From Trinickia dinghuensis (GTDB lineage: Bacteria; Pseudomonadota; Gammaproteobacteria; Burkholderiales; Burkholderiaceae), in NCBI RefSeq assembly GCF_003367175.1, contig NZ_QRGA01000007.1:233060-297059 (forward strand): a stretch of 64,000 nt of DNA. The letters are read 5' to 3'. The notes beneath the pieces are model-generated. The model did not search any database, had not been told where the DNA came from, and saw only the letters and a list, made by a program, of their open reading frames with translations. Positions 54,938 to 63,215 of this stretch are shown in pieces. Position numbers and translations under genes: made by a program. Position 1 is the first letter of the stretch, and every line of letters begins with the position of its first letter.

Positions 54938-55762
54938 TTACGAAGCGGCGAGCTCGTCCGCGATCGAGAACAGCTTGCGCAATTGATGCGCGACGCCAGC
55001 CTCGAAGTTATTGCCGATGCGCGGCACGCCCGGCAAGCGGGCCATCAAATCCGGATTGGCGTTGTTCATCATGAACGGATGGCCGGCCGTCTCGAGCAGA
55101 TCGATGTCGTTCATGTTGTCGCCGAATGCGACGCAATGCGACGTCTGGATTTGAAGACGATCGAGCACGACACGCAGCGCGCGCCCTTTCGACACGTCCG
55201 AGGTCATCACTTCGAGACAGTGAGGCAGCGAATAGGTGACGTAAAGGGCATCGCCGAATTCGCGCTCCAAGCGCTCCGAAACTTGAGCCAAATCCGCCGG
55301 ATCGCCGATATAGAGCACCTTGGCGATATCGTCGCCACCGTGCGCACGCATGTCGATCACTTCGTAGTGAAAGCCCGATTCCTGATGGAGCGCGAGCAGC
55401 TGCGGGGCATCGCGATCGATGAGCCAGGCATCGTCGGCGAACAAGTTCACGATGACGCGGCCATGCGTGCCGACGATGTCCGGATGCACGAGCCGGCGCG
55501 CGGCTTCGCTCGATAGATTGCGCGAATGAATCAAAGTGTCGTCGGGCGCATGGACGCGCGCGCCGTTCGAAGTCACGAGGTACGGACGAATGCCGAGCAC
55601 ATCGCGAATTCCGGCGACGTCGCAGTAATGCCGGCCCGTTGCGATCACGAATTGAATGCCGGCTTGCTCGAGCCGCCGGACGGTCGCTACCGTGAACGGG
55701 TCCAGCTGGTGATTGCTGTTCAGTAGCGTTCCATCGAGATCGGTGGCGACAAGCTTATACAT
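54938..55762 (-). CDS. Cof-type HAD phosphatase
   Basis: 274 aa from the ATG at 55762 (MYKLVATDLDGTLLNSNHQL). Motif I is DLDGTL with Asp8 and Asp10; motif IV is FGDNMNDID; the lysine motif is SDVSKGRALR. The large C2B cap marks the Cof/YidA subfamily, which acts on sugar phosphates or flavin precursors. Confidence 0.9.
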   Translation of the reverse strand: MYKLVATDLDGTLLNSNHQLDPFTVATVRRLEQAGIQFVIATGRHYCDVAGIRDVLGIRPYLVTSNGARVHAPDDTLIHSRNLSSEAARRLVHPDIVGTHGRVIVNLFADDAWLIDRDAPQLLALHQESGFHYEVIDMRAHGGDDIAKVLYIGDPADLAQVSERLEREFGDALYVTYSLPHCLEVMTSDVSKGRALRVVLDRLQIQTSHCVAFGDNMNDIDLLETAGHPFMMNNANPDLMARLPGVPRIGNNFEAGVAHQLRKLFSIADELAAS

Positions 55763-55822
55763 GGCAGGCAATAAGGCGATGTGAGTGCAAAAAAGAAAAA
55801 AGATTACGATTGCGTTGCTATT

Positions 55823-56722
55823 TTAAGCCCCTGCGCCGCGACTGCGCACCGAGCCCGCGCTCGCACGCTGGGCAAGGGCGAGCGCGCCGTGCGCCGAATC
55901 GGCCAGCGGCTGCCGCAGCCGGGCGTGGTGCAAGGCCGGCACATACTCGGCGAGCGGCGCCGCCAAGCCGCCGCATAGCGCAACAGGCAGTTGGGCGCTC
56001 GGATCGAGGGCGTCGACGAGCTTCGCAATGTCCGCTCCCGCCTGTGCGAGCAGCGCCGCCGCAGCAGCATGCTCCCGATGGGCAAGCACCACGGGCGCGA
56101 GTTCCGCATAGGCCGTCTGGTTCGCTTCGCAAAGCCAGACGACAAAGGCATCGCGATCGTCCACCTTCATTCGCGCGAGCAGCGCATCGGAAAACGCATC
56201 GGGGCGCGCGCGACCGTCGAGCGCTTGCTGCGCGTGAACGACGGCATGCAGGCCGAGCCATGCGCCGCTTGCTTCGTCGCCCGACGGAAATCCGTACCCG
56301 CCCGCCGTGCGGCATGCGCCGTCGCGATCGAGAACCGCCGCGATGCTGCCCGTGCCCACCGCCACGATCACGCCGGCTTCGCCGCCATGCGCGCCGAGCA
56401 CCGTCGTATAGGCATCGCTTTGCACGTCGAGCGCCGCGAGCTTCGGCGCGCGGGCGATGAACTCGGCCAGCCAGTCGCGATTGTTGACGCCGGCCAGCCC
56501 GCAGCCGAGCGCGCAAGCTGCCCAATCGAGCTGCAACCCGGCCGATGCGAACGCCTGCTCGCAGGCCGCCTCGATCGCCTGCCACGCGCGCGTCACGCCG
56601 AGCCCGAGCCCCGAGGCGCCGCCCGCGGCGTGTGCGAGTTCGACGCCGTGCGCATCGGCCAACACGACCCGCGTGCCGGTGCCGCCGCCGTCGGCGCCAA
56701 TCCAATAATGCGTTGCTTCCAT
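55823..56722 (-). CDS. BadF/BcrA-type ATPase, probable amino-sugar kinase
   Basis: 299 aa from the ATG at 56722 (MEATHYWIGADGG). The phosphate-1 loop GADGGGTGTRVVLAD and phosphate-2 block IVAVGTGSIAAVLDRDG mark the ASKHA fold. GYGFPSGDEASGAWLG and LCGGLAAPL are the later blocks, like those of N-acetylglucosamine or glucosamine kinases. The substrate is inferred only. Confidence 0.82.
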   Translation of the reverse strand: MEATHYWIGADGGGTGTRVVLADAHGVELAHAAGGASGLGLGVTRAWQAIEAACEQAFASAGLQLDWAACALGCGLAGVNNRDWLAEFIARAPKLAALDVQSDAYTTVLGAHGGEAGVIVAVGTGSIAAVLDRDGACRTAGGYGFPSGDEASGAWLGLHAVVHAQQALDGRARPDAFSDALLARMKVDDRDAFVVWLCEANQTAYAELAPVVLAHREHAAAAALLAQAGADIAKLVDALDPSAQLPVALCGGLAAPLAEYVPALHHARLRQPLADSAHGALALAQRASAGSVRSRGAGA

Positions 56723-56915
56723 GCTTGCCACCCGCGGCACCGAGCCGCCTTGCCAATCCATCAAATCAAACTAACCGATCGAATCACCGAGCCGAAAGAT
56801 TATCGGCTTCGCCCCACGCCGCCAATCTCCCGAACGGCCGAATTGCTCTTGCCTGCCGATCCGCTATGCTTGCCGTCAAATCCGAGACCCGAGATCCGAG
56901 CCACGAGAGGCATTC

Positions 56916-57554
56916 ATGACCGAGCGCTGCAACTGGGTGAGAACCCCTGCCGACGAGCATTATCACGACACCGAATGGGGCGTGCCGTCCCGCGACGAGC
57001 GGCATCTGTTCGAGATGCTCGTGCTCGAGGGCGCTCAAGCCGGCCTGTCGTGGTCCACGATCCTCAACAAACGCGAAAACTATCGCCGCGCGTTCGAGAA
57101 CTTCGATGCCGAAACCGTCGCCCGCTTTACGCCGGCGAAGATCGACGCGCTGTTGCAAGACCCGGGCATCGTGCGCAATCGCGCCAAGGTCGAATCGGCC
57201 GTCGTCAATGCGCGCGCCGTCCTGCGCATCCGCGAAGAACACGGCTCCTTGGCCGAATTCGTCTGGTCGTTCGTGGGCGGCGAGCCCGTGCAAAACGACT
57301 GGGCACTTTACAAGCAGCACGCGCCCGCCTCCACGCCCGCTTCCGATGCCCTGAGCAAAGCGCTAAAGGGCTATGGCTGCAAATTCGTCGGCTCGACGAT
57401 CTGCTACGCGTTCATGCAGGCGGTCGGCATGGTCAACGACCATCAAACCAACTGCGACTCGCGAGCGCATTGCGCCGCCCTGGCCGAGCGCAAATCGAAC
57501 ACCAAGACCGGCACCAAGACCAAAACGAAAGCCAAGGGCGCGGCTGAAGCGTGA
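56916..57554 (+). CDS. tag: DNA-3-methyladenine glycosylase I
   Basis: 212 aa. It begins TERCNWVRTPADEHYHDTEWG with the zinc-binding Cys and His, and contains HLFEMLVLEGAQAGLSWSTI and GYGCKFVGSTICYAFMQAVG. The last zinc ligands are in VNDHQTNCDSR. Tag removes 3-methyladenine from DNA. The C-terminus has a Lys/Thr repeat (KTGTKTKTKAKG). Confidence 0.94.
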   Translation: MTERCNWVRTPADEHYHDTEWGVPSRDERHLFEMLVLEGAQAGLSWSTILNKRENYRRAFENFDAETVARFTPAKIDALLQDPGIVRNRAKVESAVVNARAVLRIREEHGSLAEFVWSFVGGEPVQNDWALYKQHAPASTPASDALSKALKGYGCKFVGSTICYAFMQAVGMVNDHQTNCDSRAHCAALAERKSNTKTGTKTKTKAKGAAEA

Positions 57555-57703
57555 CGCTCACGCAACACTCGGCAAAAAATGCTTGATCGTGCGATGCGCG
57601 ATAGGGAATATCGCAAAAAAGACCTGTAACTCCGCTCACCACGGCCGTTATAGCAGTCACAAGCAACGACAACAGTGCTGCTTAACCGCAGCCGATCAAG
57701 ATT

Positions 57704-58132
57704 ATGAAGACCCTGCACTTCCTGACGCATCAGGAACTGTTCGATCACGCCGTCGATCATTTGTTCTCGCAACGGCAGGCAGCGCTGCTGCCGCGAGGCG
57801 GCGGCGCTTACCACGGTTTTCGCGGCGGCTGCCCGATTGGCCGCCTCATTCACCCGCGCGACTACATGACGTCGATGGAAGGCGTGCCCGTGCGCTACGT
57901 CGATAAGCCGGCGACGGCCGTCCCGGCCTACATGGACGCGGGCGTCGCGGCTTTGAGGAAGGCGCTGCTCAAAGCGCGGGTGAACATCTACGACCCGAAA
58001 ACGGTGGACTTGCTCAGTTGCCTGCAGAACGTGCACGACGCCTTCGGGGTATGGGAATGGCACGAGCGATTGGCGTCGATCGCGCGGCAATTCGGCTTGT
58101 CGGTGGCTCGGCTCGAAAAGCACGCGGCTTAG
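57704..58132 (+). CDS. Conserved-looking hypothetical protein, 142 aa
   Basis: Not recognised. 142 aa, no signal peptide or membrane helix. It contains LTHQELFDHAVDHLFSQRQA, a Gly-rich stretch GGGAYHGFRGGCPIGRLI, and NVHDAFGVWEWHERLASIAR. The aromatic, His and Cys residues look more like a real protein than a shadow frame. A GCCGTTAT at 57644-57651 resembles the sigma-28 -10 seen elsewhere, but no TAAA stands 15 bases before it. It is read toward the rpsU hairpin. Confidence 0.7.
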   Translation: MKTLHFLTHQELFDHAVDHLFSQRQAALLPRGGGAYHGFRGGCPIGRLIHPRDYMTSMEGVPVRYVDKPATAVPAYMDAGVAALRKALLKARVNIYDPKTVDLLSCLQNVHDAFGVWEWHERLASIARQFGLSVARLEKHAA

Positions 58133-58310
58133 GCCGCCTTTCTCGAGACTCGCTATCCGCGTGGGCGCTCGGGCCCACTCACACTCGTTGTGAAGCTCGT
58201 GGCGAACTTGGGCACGTGTGCCCTTGGACGCAATCGGCATTTAGGCATTGCGCGCTTCGAGCGCCCGGTGCGTTGGGCAAACGCTGTGCGCCCGTAAAAC
58301 GCCCAAAGCA

Positions 58311-58347
58311 AACGGCGGTGCGGCTTCTTTCGAAGCCCACCGCCGTT
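58311..58347 (-). terminator. Long hairpin after rpsU
   Basis: AACGGCGGTG (58311-58320) pairs with CACCGCCGTT (58338-58347), and GGCTTC pairs with GAAGCC inside, giving a 16-bp stem with one bulged base and a four-base loop. On the minus strand TGCTTTGGG follows. It sits 48 bases past rpsU and faces the 142-aa gene, so it may serve both. Confidence 0.75.
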
Positions 58348-58394
58348 CGTTCTTCCAGGCTGCGCTGCCGCTCGAGGGCAGCGCAGCGCCGCTT

Positions 58395-58607
58395 TTAGTG
58401 CAGCTTCTTCGGCAGCATTTGGCTGCGCAGGCGCTTGTGCAGGCGCTTCACGGCAGCAGCCTTCTTGCGCTTACGCACAGCCGTCGGCTTTTCGTAGGAT
58501 TGGCGCTCGCGCAGTTCGGCGATCAAGCCGTTCTTTTCGATGGCACGACGAAAGCGGCGAATGGCCACTTCGAACGGCTCGTTTTCCTTCAGAAGAATGG
58601 TCGTCAT
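58395..58607 (-). CDS. rpsU: 30S ribosomal protein S21
   Basis: 70 aa from the ATG at 58607 ([20 protein letters not shown]); the frame continues upstream without coding character. The basic C-terminus ([20 protein letters not shown]) and length match beta-proteobacterial S21. It lies between the orphan gene and fliC. Confidence 0.96.
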   Translation of the reverse strand: MTTILLKENEPFEVAIRRFRRAIEKNGLIAELRERQSYEKPTAVRKRKKAAAVKRLHKRLRSQMLPKKLH

Positions 58608-59256
58608 GGATGTCCCAAAGTTACGTTCAAATGCGTGGCGCGCTTTCGCGCACGCGCCGGCCCGGAGGGCATCGCCACCATGCCGCGCATATCGTCGATG
58701 TGCGGGGTACGGGCAACAGCACGGCCGGACAGGCCTGAAAAGAGAGAGCGGAGAGTTCACCGCGCACGCCGGCCGGCACATTGCCGACGCCGCGTTTGGC
58801 TGCCGAAGCTGAACTTGCCTACTTGCCTATGCCACTCGCGAAGCACCGCGAGCCCGCCGCGGGATGACTCGGCTCAGCCGAGGCGATGCGACGAAAGGGC
58901 GGCAGATCTCAAATGAAACGGCAGCGATCTCAATTCGACCCGCGATGATATCAGGTAAACGCGCCGTGGGCCACTCTTGATCTACTTACAACCCTACATC
59001 GACCTTTCGTTGGATAAGCGCCACGCGCTTGCCGGTAGGCGATTCGCAAACGTTTAGTTTCTTTCCAATCCTTACGCAGCAAGGCTCGGAATCCGACCGC
59101 ATTGTTAAAACACATGAATTCGTCGTTTGCTCCCTAAAGTTTTTTCTCGGCCTCGCCGACAACCAGGACAGGCGGGCAGCGCCACTCGCGAAAGCGCGAC
59201 GCCGAACCCCAACACCAGCCTAGTCCCTGGATCGTATTCCCAAACGAGGAAGCAAA
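58608..59256. promoter_or_regulatory. rpsU / fliC divergent region
   Basis: 649 bases without a gene. The left part must hold the rpsU promoter (leftward). The right part holds the sigma-28-like fliC promoter (59135-59162) and a fliC leader of about 85 bases ending in AACGAGGAAGCAAA, where GAGGAAG is the ribosome site. The middle has AT-rich patches at about 58910-59000. Confidence 0.6.
59135..59162 (+). promoter_or_regulatory. Sigma-28-like promoter of fliC
   Basis: TAAAGTTT (59135-59142) and GCCGACAA (59155-59162). The -35 is perfect and the -10 matches seven of eight, but the spacer is one base longer than consensus. Transcription would start about 85 bases before the fliC ATG. Confidence 0.7.
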
Positions 59257-60075
59257 ATGCTGAACATCAACACCAACATTCTGTCGCTCGAAACGCAGAC
59301 GAACCTGAACAGCTCGCAGAGCGCACTGTCCCAAGCCATCAACCGCCTCTCGTCGGGCAAGCGTATCAACAGCGCGGCCGACGACGCAGCAGGTATGGCG
59401 ATCGTGACGACGCAACAAGCGTCGATCAACGCCCTGAACCAAGGCGTGATGAACGCCAACGACGGCATCTCGATGGTGCAAACCGCCGCCGGCGCGATCT
59501 CGTCGACGGTTGCCAACTTGCAGCGTATCCGCCAGCTGGCAGTGGAATCGGGCGACGGCTCGCTCGGCACGGCCGCTCAAGCGAACCTGCAAACGGAAGT
59601 TACGACGCGTCTGACGGAAATTAACCGCGTTGAATCGCAAACGACGTTCAACGGCCAAACCGTTCTGGGCGGCCTGGGCAGCGTGAACTTCCAGATCGGC
59701 GCGAGCGCCAACCAAACGCTGACGGCCAACTTCGGCACGACGTCGTGGACGACGACGGGTCTGGGCGTGTCGGGCGTCGACATCTCGACGACGTCGGGCG
59801 CGCAAAACGCGATCACGGCAATCGACGCAGCGCTGGCCAGCGTGAACAACTTCCAAGCAACGCTCGGTGCAACGCAGAACACGTTCACGGCCGCTATCAC
59901 GAACACGCAAACGGAATCGACGAACCTGTCGGCTGCTCAATCGCAGCTGCAAGACGCCGACTTCGCGCAAGAAACGGCCAACCTGTCGAAGGCGCAAGTG
60001 CTGCAGCAAGCCGGTATCTCGGTGCTCGCACAAGCGAACTCGCAACCGCAGCAAGTGCTCAAGCTCCTGCAGTAA
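59257..60075 (+). CDS. fliC: Flagellin FliC (short form)
   Basis: 272 aa. The conserved N-terminus (NILSLETQTNLNSSQSALSQ, then RLSSGKRINSAADDAAGMAI) and C-terminus (DADFAQETANLSKAQVLQQA, LKLLQ end) form D0/D1. Little remains between them, so the outer D2/D3 domains are absent. The central 100 residues are Thr/Ser/Ala/Asn-rich with no Cys, offering many sites for O-glycosylation. It is the filament subunit, with fliD and fliT following. Confidence 0.97.
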   Translation: MLNINTNILSLETQTNLNSSQSALSQAINRLSSGKRINSAADDAAGMAIVTTQQASINALNQGVMNANDGISMVQTAAGAISSTVANLQRIRQLAVESGDGSLGTAAQANLQTEVTTRLTEINRVESQTTFNGQTVLGGLGSVNFQIGASANQTLTANFGTTSWTTTGLGVSGVDISTTSGAQNAITAIDAALASVNNFQATLGATQNTFTAAITNTQTESTNLSAAQSQLQDADFAQETANLSKAQVLQQAGISVLAQANSQPQQVLKLLQ

Positions 60076-60181
60076 TCGGTTTGAGCGACGCACAGCGAAG
60101 GTCGGTTAGACTTCGCTGCGCGGCCGGGCTCATTCGAGGCCTCAAGCATCGCACGGGTCCGGCAAACCGAATTAAACGTAG

Positions 60182-60199
60182 CGGGAGGCATGCCTCCCG
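60182..60199 (+). terminator. Hairpin after fliC
   Basis: Palindrome CGGGAGGCATGCCTCCCG, about 105 bases past the fliC stop, followed by TTGCGC. The T-run is weak, but the position suits 3' processing or partial termination between fliC and fliD. Confidence 0.6.
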
Positions 60200-60281
60200 T
60201 TGCGCATTGGTAGTCGGCCGATCCCATCGATGAGCGGCCCAGTTTCGAATTACCCTTCCGCGGCATCTGACGGAGCCAGGC

Positions 60282-61697
60282 ATGAGTACCGTATCTTCGA
60301 GCAGCAGCACCAGTTCAATTCTTCAGCAAGCGGCACAGTCGATTCTGAGCGGCGTCACGAACTCGCAGCTCGACGTGAACTCGCTGGTCTCCGCGCTCGT
60401 CACGGGCGCATCCGCCGCGCAATCGCAGACGATCGCCACGGCGATGACGAGCGACCAAACGCAGTTGTCGGCACTCGGCACAATGCAATCGTCGATGTCC
60501 AGCCTGCTCAGCTCGCTGACCGGCCTCGACGACGGCAGCATCTTCACGAACCTAGCCGCCACCATGAGCGGCTCGGGCATCACGGCCACGACGACGACGG
60601 GCGCCGCAGCGGGCTCGTACTCCGTCAACGTGACGCAGATCGCCACGGCCAACCAGATTTCGTCCAAGGCCTACGCGGCAAACGCCACGCTCGGCACGGG
60701 CAACCTGAACATCAGCGTCGGCACCACCTCGATGACGGTCGCGCTGACGTCGGCGAACAACACGCTCTCCGGCATCGCCTCGGCGATCAACAGCGCATCG
60801 AACAACCCCGGCGTGACGGCCGCCGTCGTCACGGGCACGGACGGCCAGCACCTCGTGCTCACGTCGACGCAAACGGGCGCGGCCAACGCCGTGACGGTCT
60901 CGGCCGATCCGACCGTCGACGCAGGCATGGCTACGGCCAACTTTACGCAAGTCACGGCCGGCCAAGACGCCAAGCTGACCGTCAGCGGCACCCCGATCGA
61001 CAGCGCGAGCAACAACGTGACGACGGCGCTCTCGGGCGTGACGCTAAGCCTCACGTCGGCCGCCGTCGGCACGACGCAGAGCCTCTCGGTCGCGACCAAT
61101 TCGTCGTCCATCGTGAGCGCCGTGCAAAACTTCACCACGGCCTACAACTCGTGGATTTCGACGGTGCAATCGCTGTCGTCGTACGACTCGACCACCAATA
61201 CGTCCGGCCCGCTGCTCGGTGACGCGATGTTGAACTCGGCCGTGAACGGCATCGCCTCGATCATGGCGAGCGGCATCCAGGTCGGCGGTACGACGTACAG
61301 CCTTGCGCAGCTCGGCGTAAACCTGAACGACGACGGCACGCTGACGTTCACGTCGTCGACGCTGCAATCGACGCTCGCGGCAACGCCCGCGATGGCGCAG
61401 AATGTGTTCAACGGCACAAACGGCATCGGCGAGCAACTCAGCTCGTTCATCAGTTCGTACACCGACTCGGTAACCGGCCAGATCGCTCAGCGCGATTCCA
61501 CGCTGCAGACCGACCTGACGGCGCAGCAGACGGCGGAAACGAATCTGTCGGCGTATCAGGCGACGCTGACGTCGCAATATCAGGCCGAGTTCACGCAGTT
61601 GAACACGATCATGTCGCAGACGCAGAACAACACAAACTATCTGAATCAATTGTTCGGCGGCAACGGCGCTGCCGGCACGATGAACAAGTCGTCGTAA
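60282..61697 (+). CDS. fliD: Flagellar filament cap protein FliD (HAP2)
   Basis: 471 aa. The N-terminal part has ISSKAYAANATLGTGNLNIS and GIASAINSASNNPGVTAAVV, typical of FliD. The C-terminus has QIAQRDSTLQTDLTAQQTAE and TQLNTIMSQTQNNTNYLNQL, the coiled coil that ends all FliD proteins. It caps the filament and folds arriving flagellin. Confidence 0.96.
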   Translation: MSTVSSSSSTSSILQQAAQSILSGVTNSQLDVNSLVSALVTGASAAQSQTIATAMTSDQTQLSALGTMQSSMSSLLSSLTGLDDGSIFTNLAATMSGSGITATTTTGAAAGSYSVNVTQIATANQISSKAYAANATLGTGNLNISVGTTSMTVALTSANNTLSGIASAINSASNNPGVTAAVVTGTDGQHLVLTSTQTGAANAVTVSADPTVDAGMATANFTQVTAGQDAKLTVSGTPIDSASNNVTTALSGVTLSLTSAAVGTTQSLSVATNSSSIVSAVQNFTTAYNSWISTVQSLSSYDSTTNTSGPLLGDAMLNSAVNGIASIMASGIQVGGTTYSLAQLGVNLNDDGTLTFTSSTLQSTLAATPAMAQNVFNGTNGIGEQLSSFISSYTDSVTGQIAQRDSTLQTDLTAQQTAETNLSAYQATLTSQYQAEFTQLNTIMSQTQNNTNYLNQLFGGNGAAGTMNKSS

Positions 61698-61728
61698 TTC
61701 TTAAGCATCGAAAAGGGAGTTCGCCGCC

Positions 61729-62028
61729 ATGTCGAACGAATCACTCGCGCGCGCCTACGAGTTGACGCGCACGCTCGTCGCCGCACTGGACGCAGGCGAT
61801 TTCGCGTTTGCCGCCGATCTCGCCGAAGAGCGCTCACCGCTCTTGATGTCGCTCCAGCGCGATCAGACCGACGAAGACCTTGCGACGATTCGCGAGATCA
61901 TGGCGATGAACGCATCGATCGTGGACAGGGCGTCGGCTGCACGCGACGCCGTCGCGGCGACCCACACCAACGCGCGCGAACGCGTGTCGGCCGCACGTCA
62001 GTACCTCGCGGCCGGGCAGATGCGTTAA
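61729..62028 (+). CDS. fliT: FliT-like flagellar chaperone
   Basis: 99 aa, all-helical and charged, directly after fliD with an AAAGGGAG ribosome site. FliT proteins hold FliD before export and can restrain FlhDC. Similarity in this family is low, so the call rests on size, helical character (LARAYELTRTLVAALDAGDF) and position. Confidence 0.8.
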   Translation: MSNESLARAYELTRTLVAALDAGDFAFAADLAEERSPLLMSLQRDQTDEDLATIREIMAMNASIVDRASAARDAVAATHTNARERVSAARQYLAAGQMR

Positions 62029-62029
62029 G

Positions 62030-62060
62030 CGCTTGCGCCAGCATTCGCTGGCGCGAAGCG
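62030..62060 (+). terminator. Strong hairpin after fliT
   Basis: GCGCCAGC-attc-GCTGGCGC (62035-62054) extended by CGCTT/AAGCG with one bulge. It starts at the fliT stop. A second hairpin CCGCAT-N7-ATGCGG follows at 62084-62102. Confidence 0.7.
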
Positions 62061-62115
62061 CAGTACGGGATAACCAACAACAACCGCATGAAGCCGATGC
62101 GGTGTGTCACGTTCG

Positions 62116-62143
62116 AAGCCGCAGCGATGCGGCTTTATTTTTT
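62116..62143 (+). terminator. Intrinsic terminator of fliDT
   Basis: AAGCCGC (62116-62122), six-base loop, GCGGCTT (62129-62135), then TTTATTTTTT. A textbook plus-strand terminator, the third hairpin in a row after fliT. Confidence 0.88.
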
Positions 62144-62336
62144 GCCGCGGCCTTACTTTTTCCACGCAAGCAGCCCAATATCGCGCCCTGAGCAGCCGTC
62201 AAAATAGGCGCCAATTGCCTCGTTGTTCGAGCAATGCGGCACACGGGCCGGCTGGCACACTGTCTACTCGCCGCCGTACGCCCGCGCGGGCCCCGGTCAC
62301 GCACCATTCCAATCGATTGAGATTCGAGACTCATCC

Positions 62337-63194
62337 ATGCACGCACAGTCGAGCAATCCTGCGGGCCCCCGCCGTGTCGAAATCCGCCAGATCTTCTACT
62401 CGGAGGAGACGCGCCGGCAACTCGATCCCGGCTTCATCGCGCTCGACAACTGCGGTCAGCGGCCCGATTGGCGGGAGTATTGGCCGATGCGCTCGTTCCT
62501 GCAAAAGCACACGCTCGACGAGAACACGCTTTACGGGTTTTTCTCGCCGAAGTTCGGTCAAAAAACGTCGCTCAACTCGGCCGCCGTCAACGAGTTCATC
62601 GCCTCGGTGCCGCGCGACGTCGACGTCATCGGTTTTTCGCCGTTCTTCGATCAAGGCGCGATCTTTCTGAACACTTTCGAGCAGGCAGCCACGAATCATG
62701 CGAACAGCTGGCCCGTGTTCGAGCAGGCTGTCGCCTTCGTCGCGCCGGGCATCGATCCGCGCAATGCCGTGATGGATTCGCGCCACGCCATCTTTTGCAA
62801 CTACTTCGTGGCAACGCCCGCGTTCTGGCGACGCTGGCTTGCTGTCAACGAGGTGCTGTTCTCGGTGGCGGAAGCAGGCACGAGCGCCCTCGCGCAACTG
62901 CTCAACGGCAACGTTCCCTACGCGAACGGCTTCGTACCGGGCAAGGTGTTCGTGCAGGAGCGCGTCGTCTCGCTGCTGCTGCTCGGCGAGCGGCACTGGC
63001 GCGTGCGGCATTTCGATCCGCTGCGCCTGCCGATGTCGGGATCGATCGCGAGCCCCTACCCCGCCGATCTGCTCGTGCTCGACGCGTTGAAGACCGCCGC
63101 GATCGAACACGGCAATCCCAACTATCTGACGATGTTCCAGCAAGTGCGCAACACGCTGCTTGAAACGGCGCGTCGCGCGAAGGGCATGCAGTGA
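62337..63194 (+). CDS. Unknown protein next to flagellin glycosylation gene, 285 aa
   Basis: 285 aa from the ATG at 62337 (MHAQSSNPAGPRRVEIRQIF); the frame extends upstream without sense. Not a family I can name. No signal peptide or membrane helix. It contains PDWREYWPMRSFLQ, TLYGFFSPKFGQKT, VDVIGFSPFFDQGAIF and CNYFVATPAFWRRWL; the aromatic-rich pattern and SPYPADLLVLDALK resemble enzymes that act on sugars. It lies convergent with an OGT-like gene just after fliCDT, so a role in flagellin glycan synthesis is a reasonable guess. Confidence 0.7.
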   Translation: MHAQSSNPAGPRRVEIRQIFYSEETRRQLDPGFIALDNCGQRPDWREYWPMRSFLQKHTLDENTLYGFFSPKFGQKTSLNSAAVNEFIASVPRDVDVIGFSPFFDQGAIFLNTFEQAATNHANSWPVFEQAVAFVAPGIDPRNAVMDSRHAIFCNYFVATPAFWRRWLAVNEVLFSVAEAGTSALAQLLNGNVPYANGFVPGKVFVQERVVSLLLLGERHWRVRHFDPLRLPMSGSIASPYPADLLVLDALKTAAIEHGNPNYLTMFQQVRNTLLETARRAKGMQ

Positions 63195-63215
63195 TGCGTT
63201 AGCGCTTCGACGCCT

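Larger units (their letters stand above)
62029..62336. other. fliT to unknown-gene interval
   Basis: 308 bases. The first 115 hold three hairpins including the terminator. The rest should contain the promoter of the following gene; I cannot define its boxes. Confidence 0.5.

Noticed and set aside
56800-56807. Perfect sigma-28 -10 box (GCCGATAA on the minus strand) upstream of the BadF-type kinase
   Set aside because: No TAAA at the required distance (the four bases there read ATTG), so it is probably chance.
57598-57614. Palindrome GCGATA-N5-TATCGC after tag
   Set aside because: Followed by As on the plus strand and preceded by Ts on the minus strand, so it does not work as a terminator; too short to call an operator.
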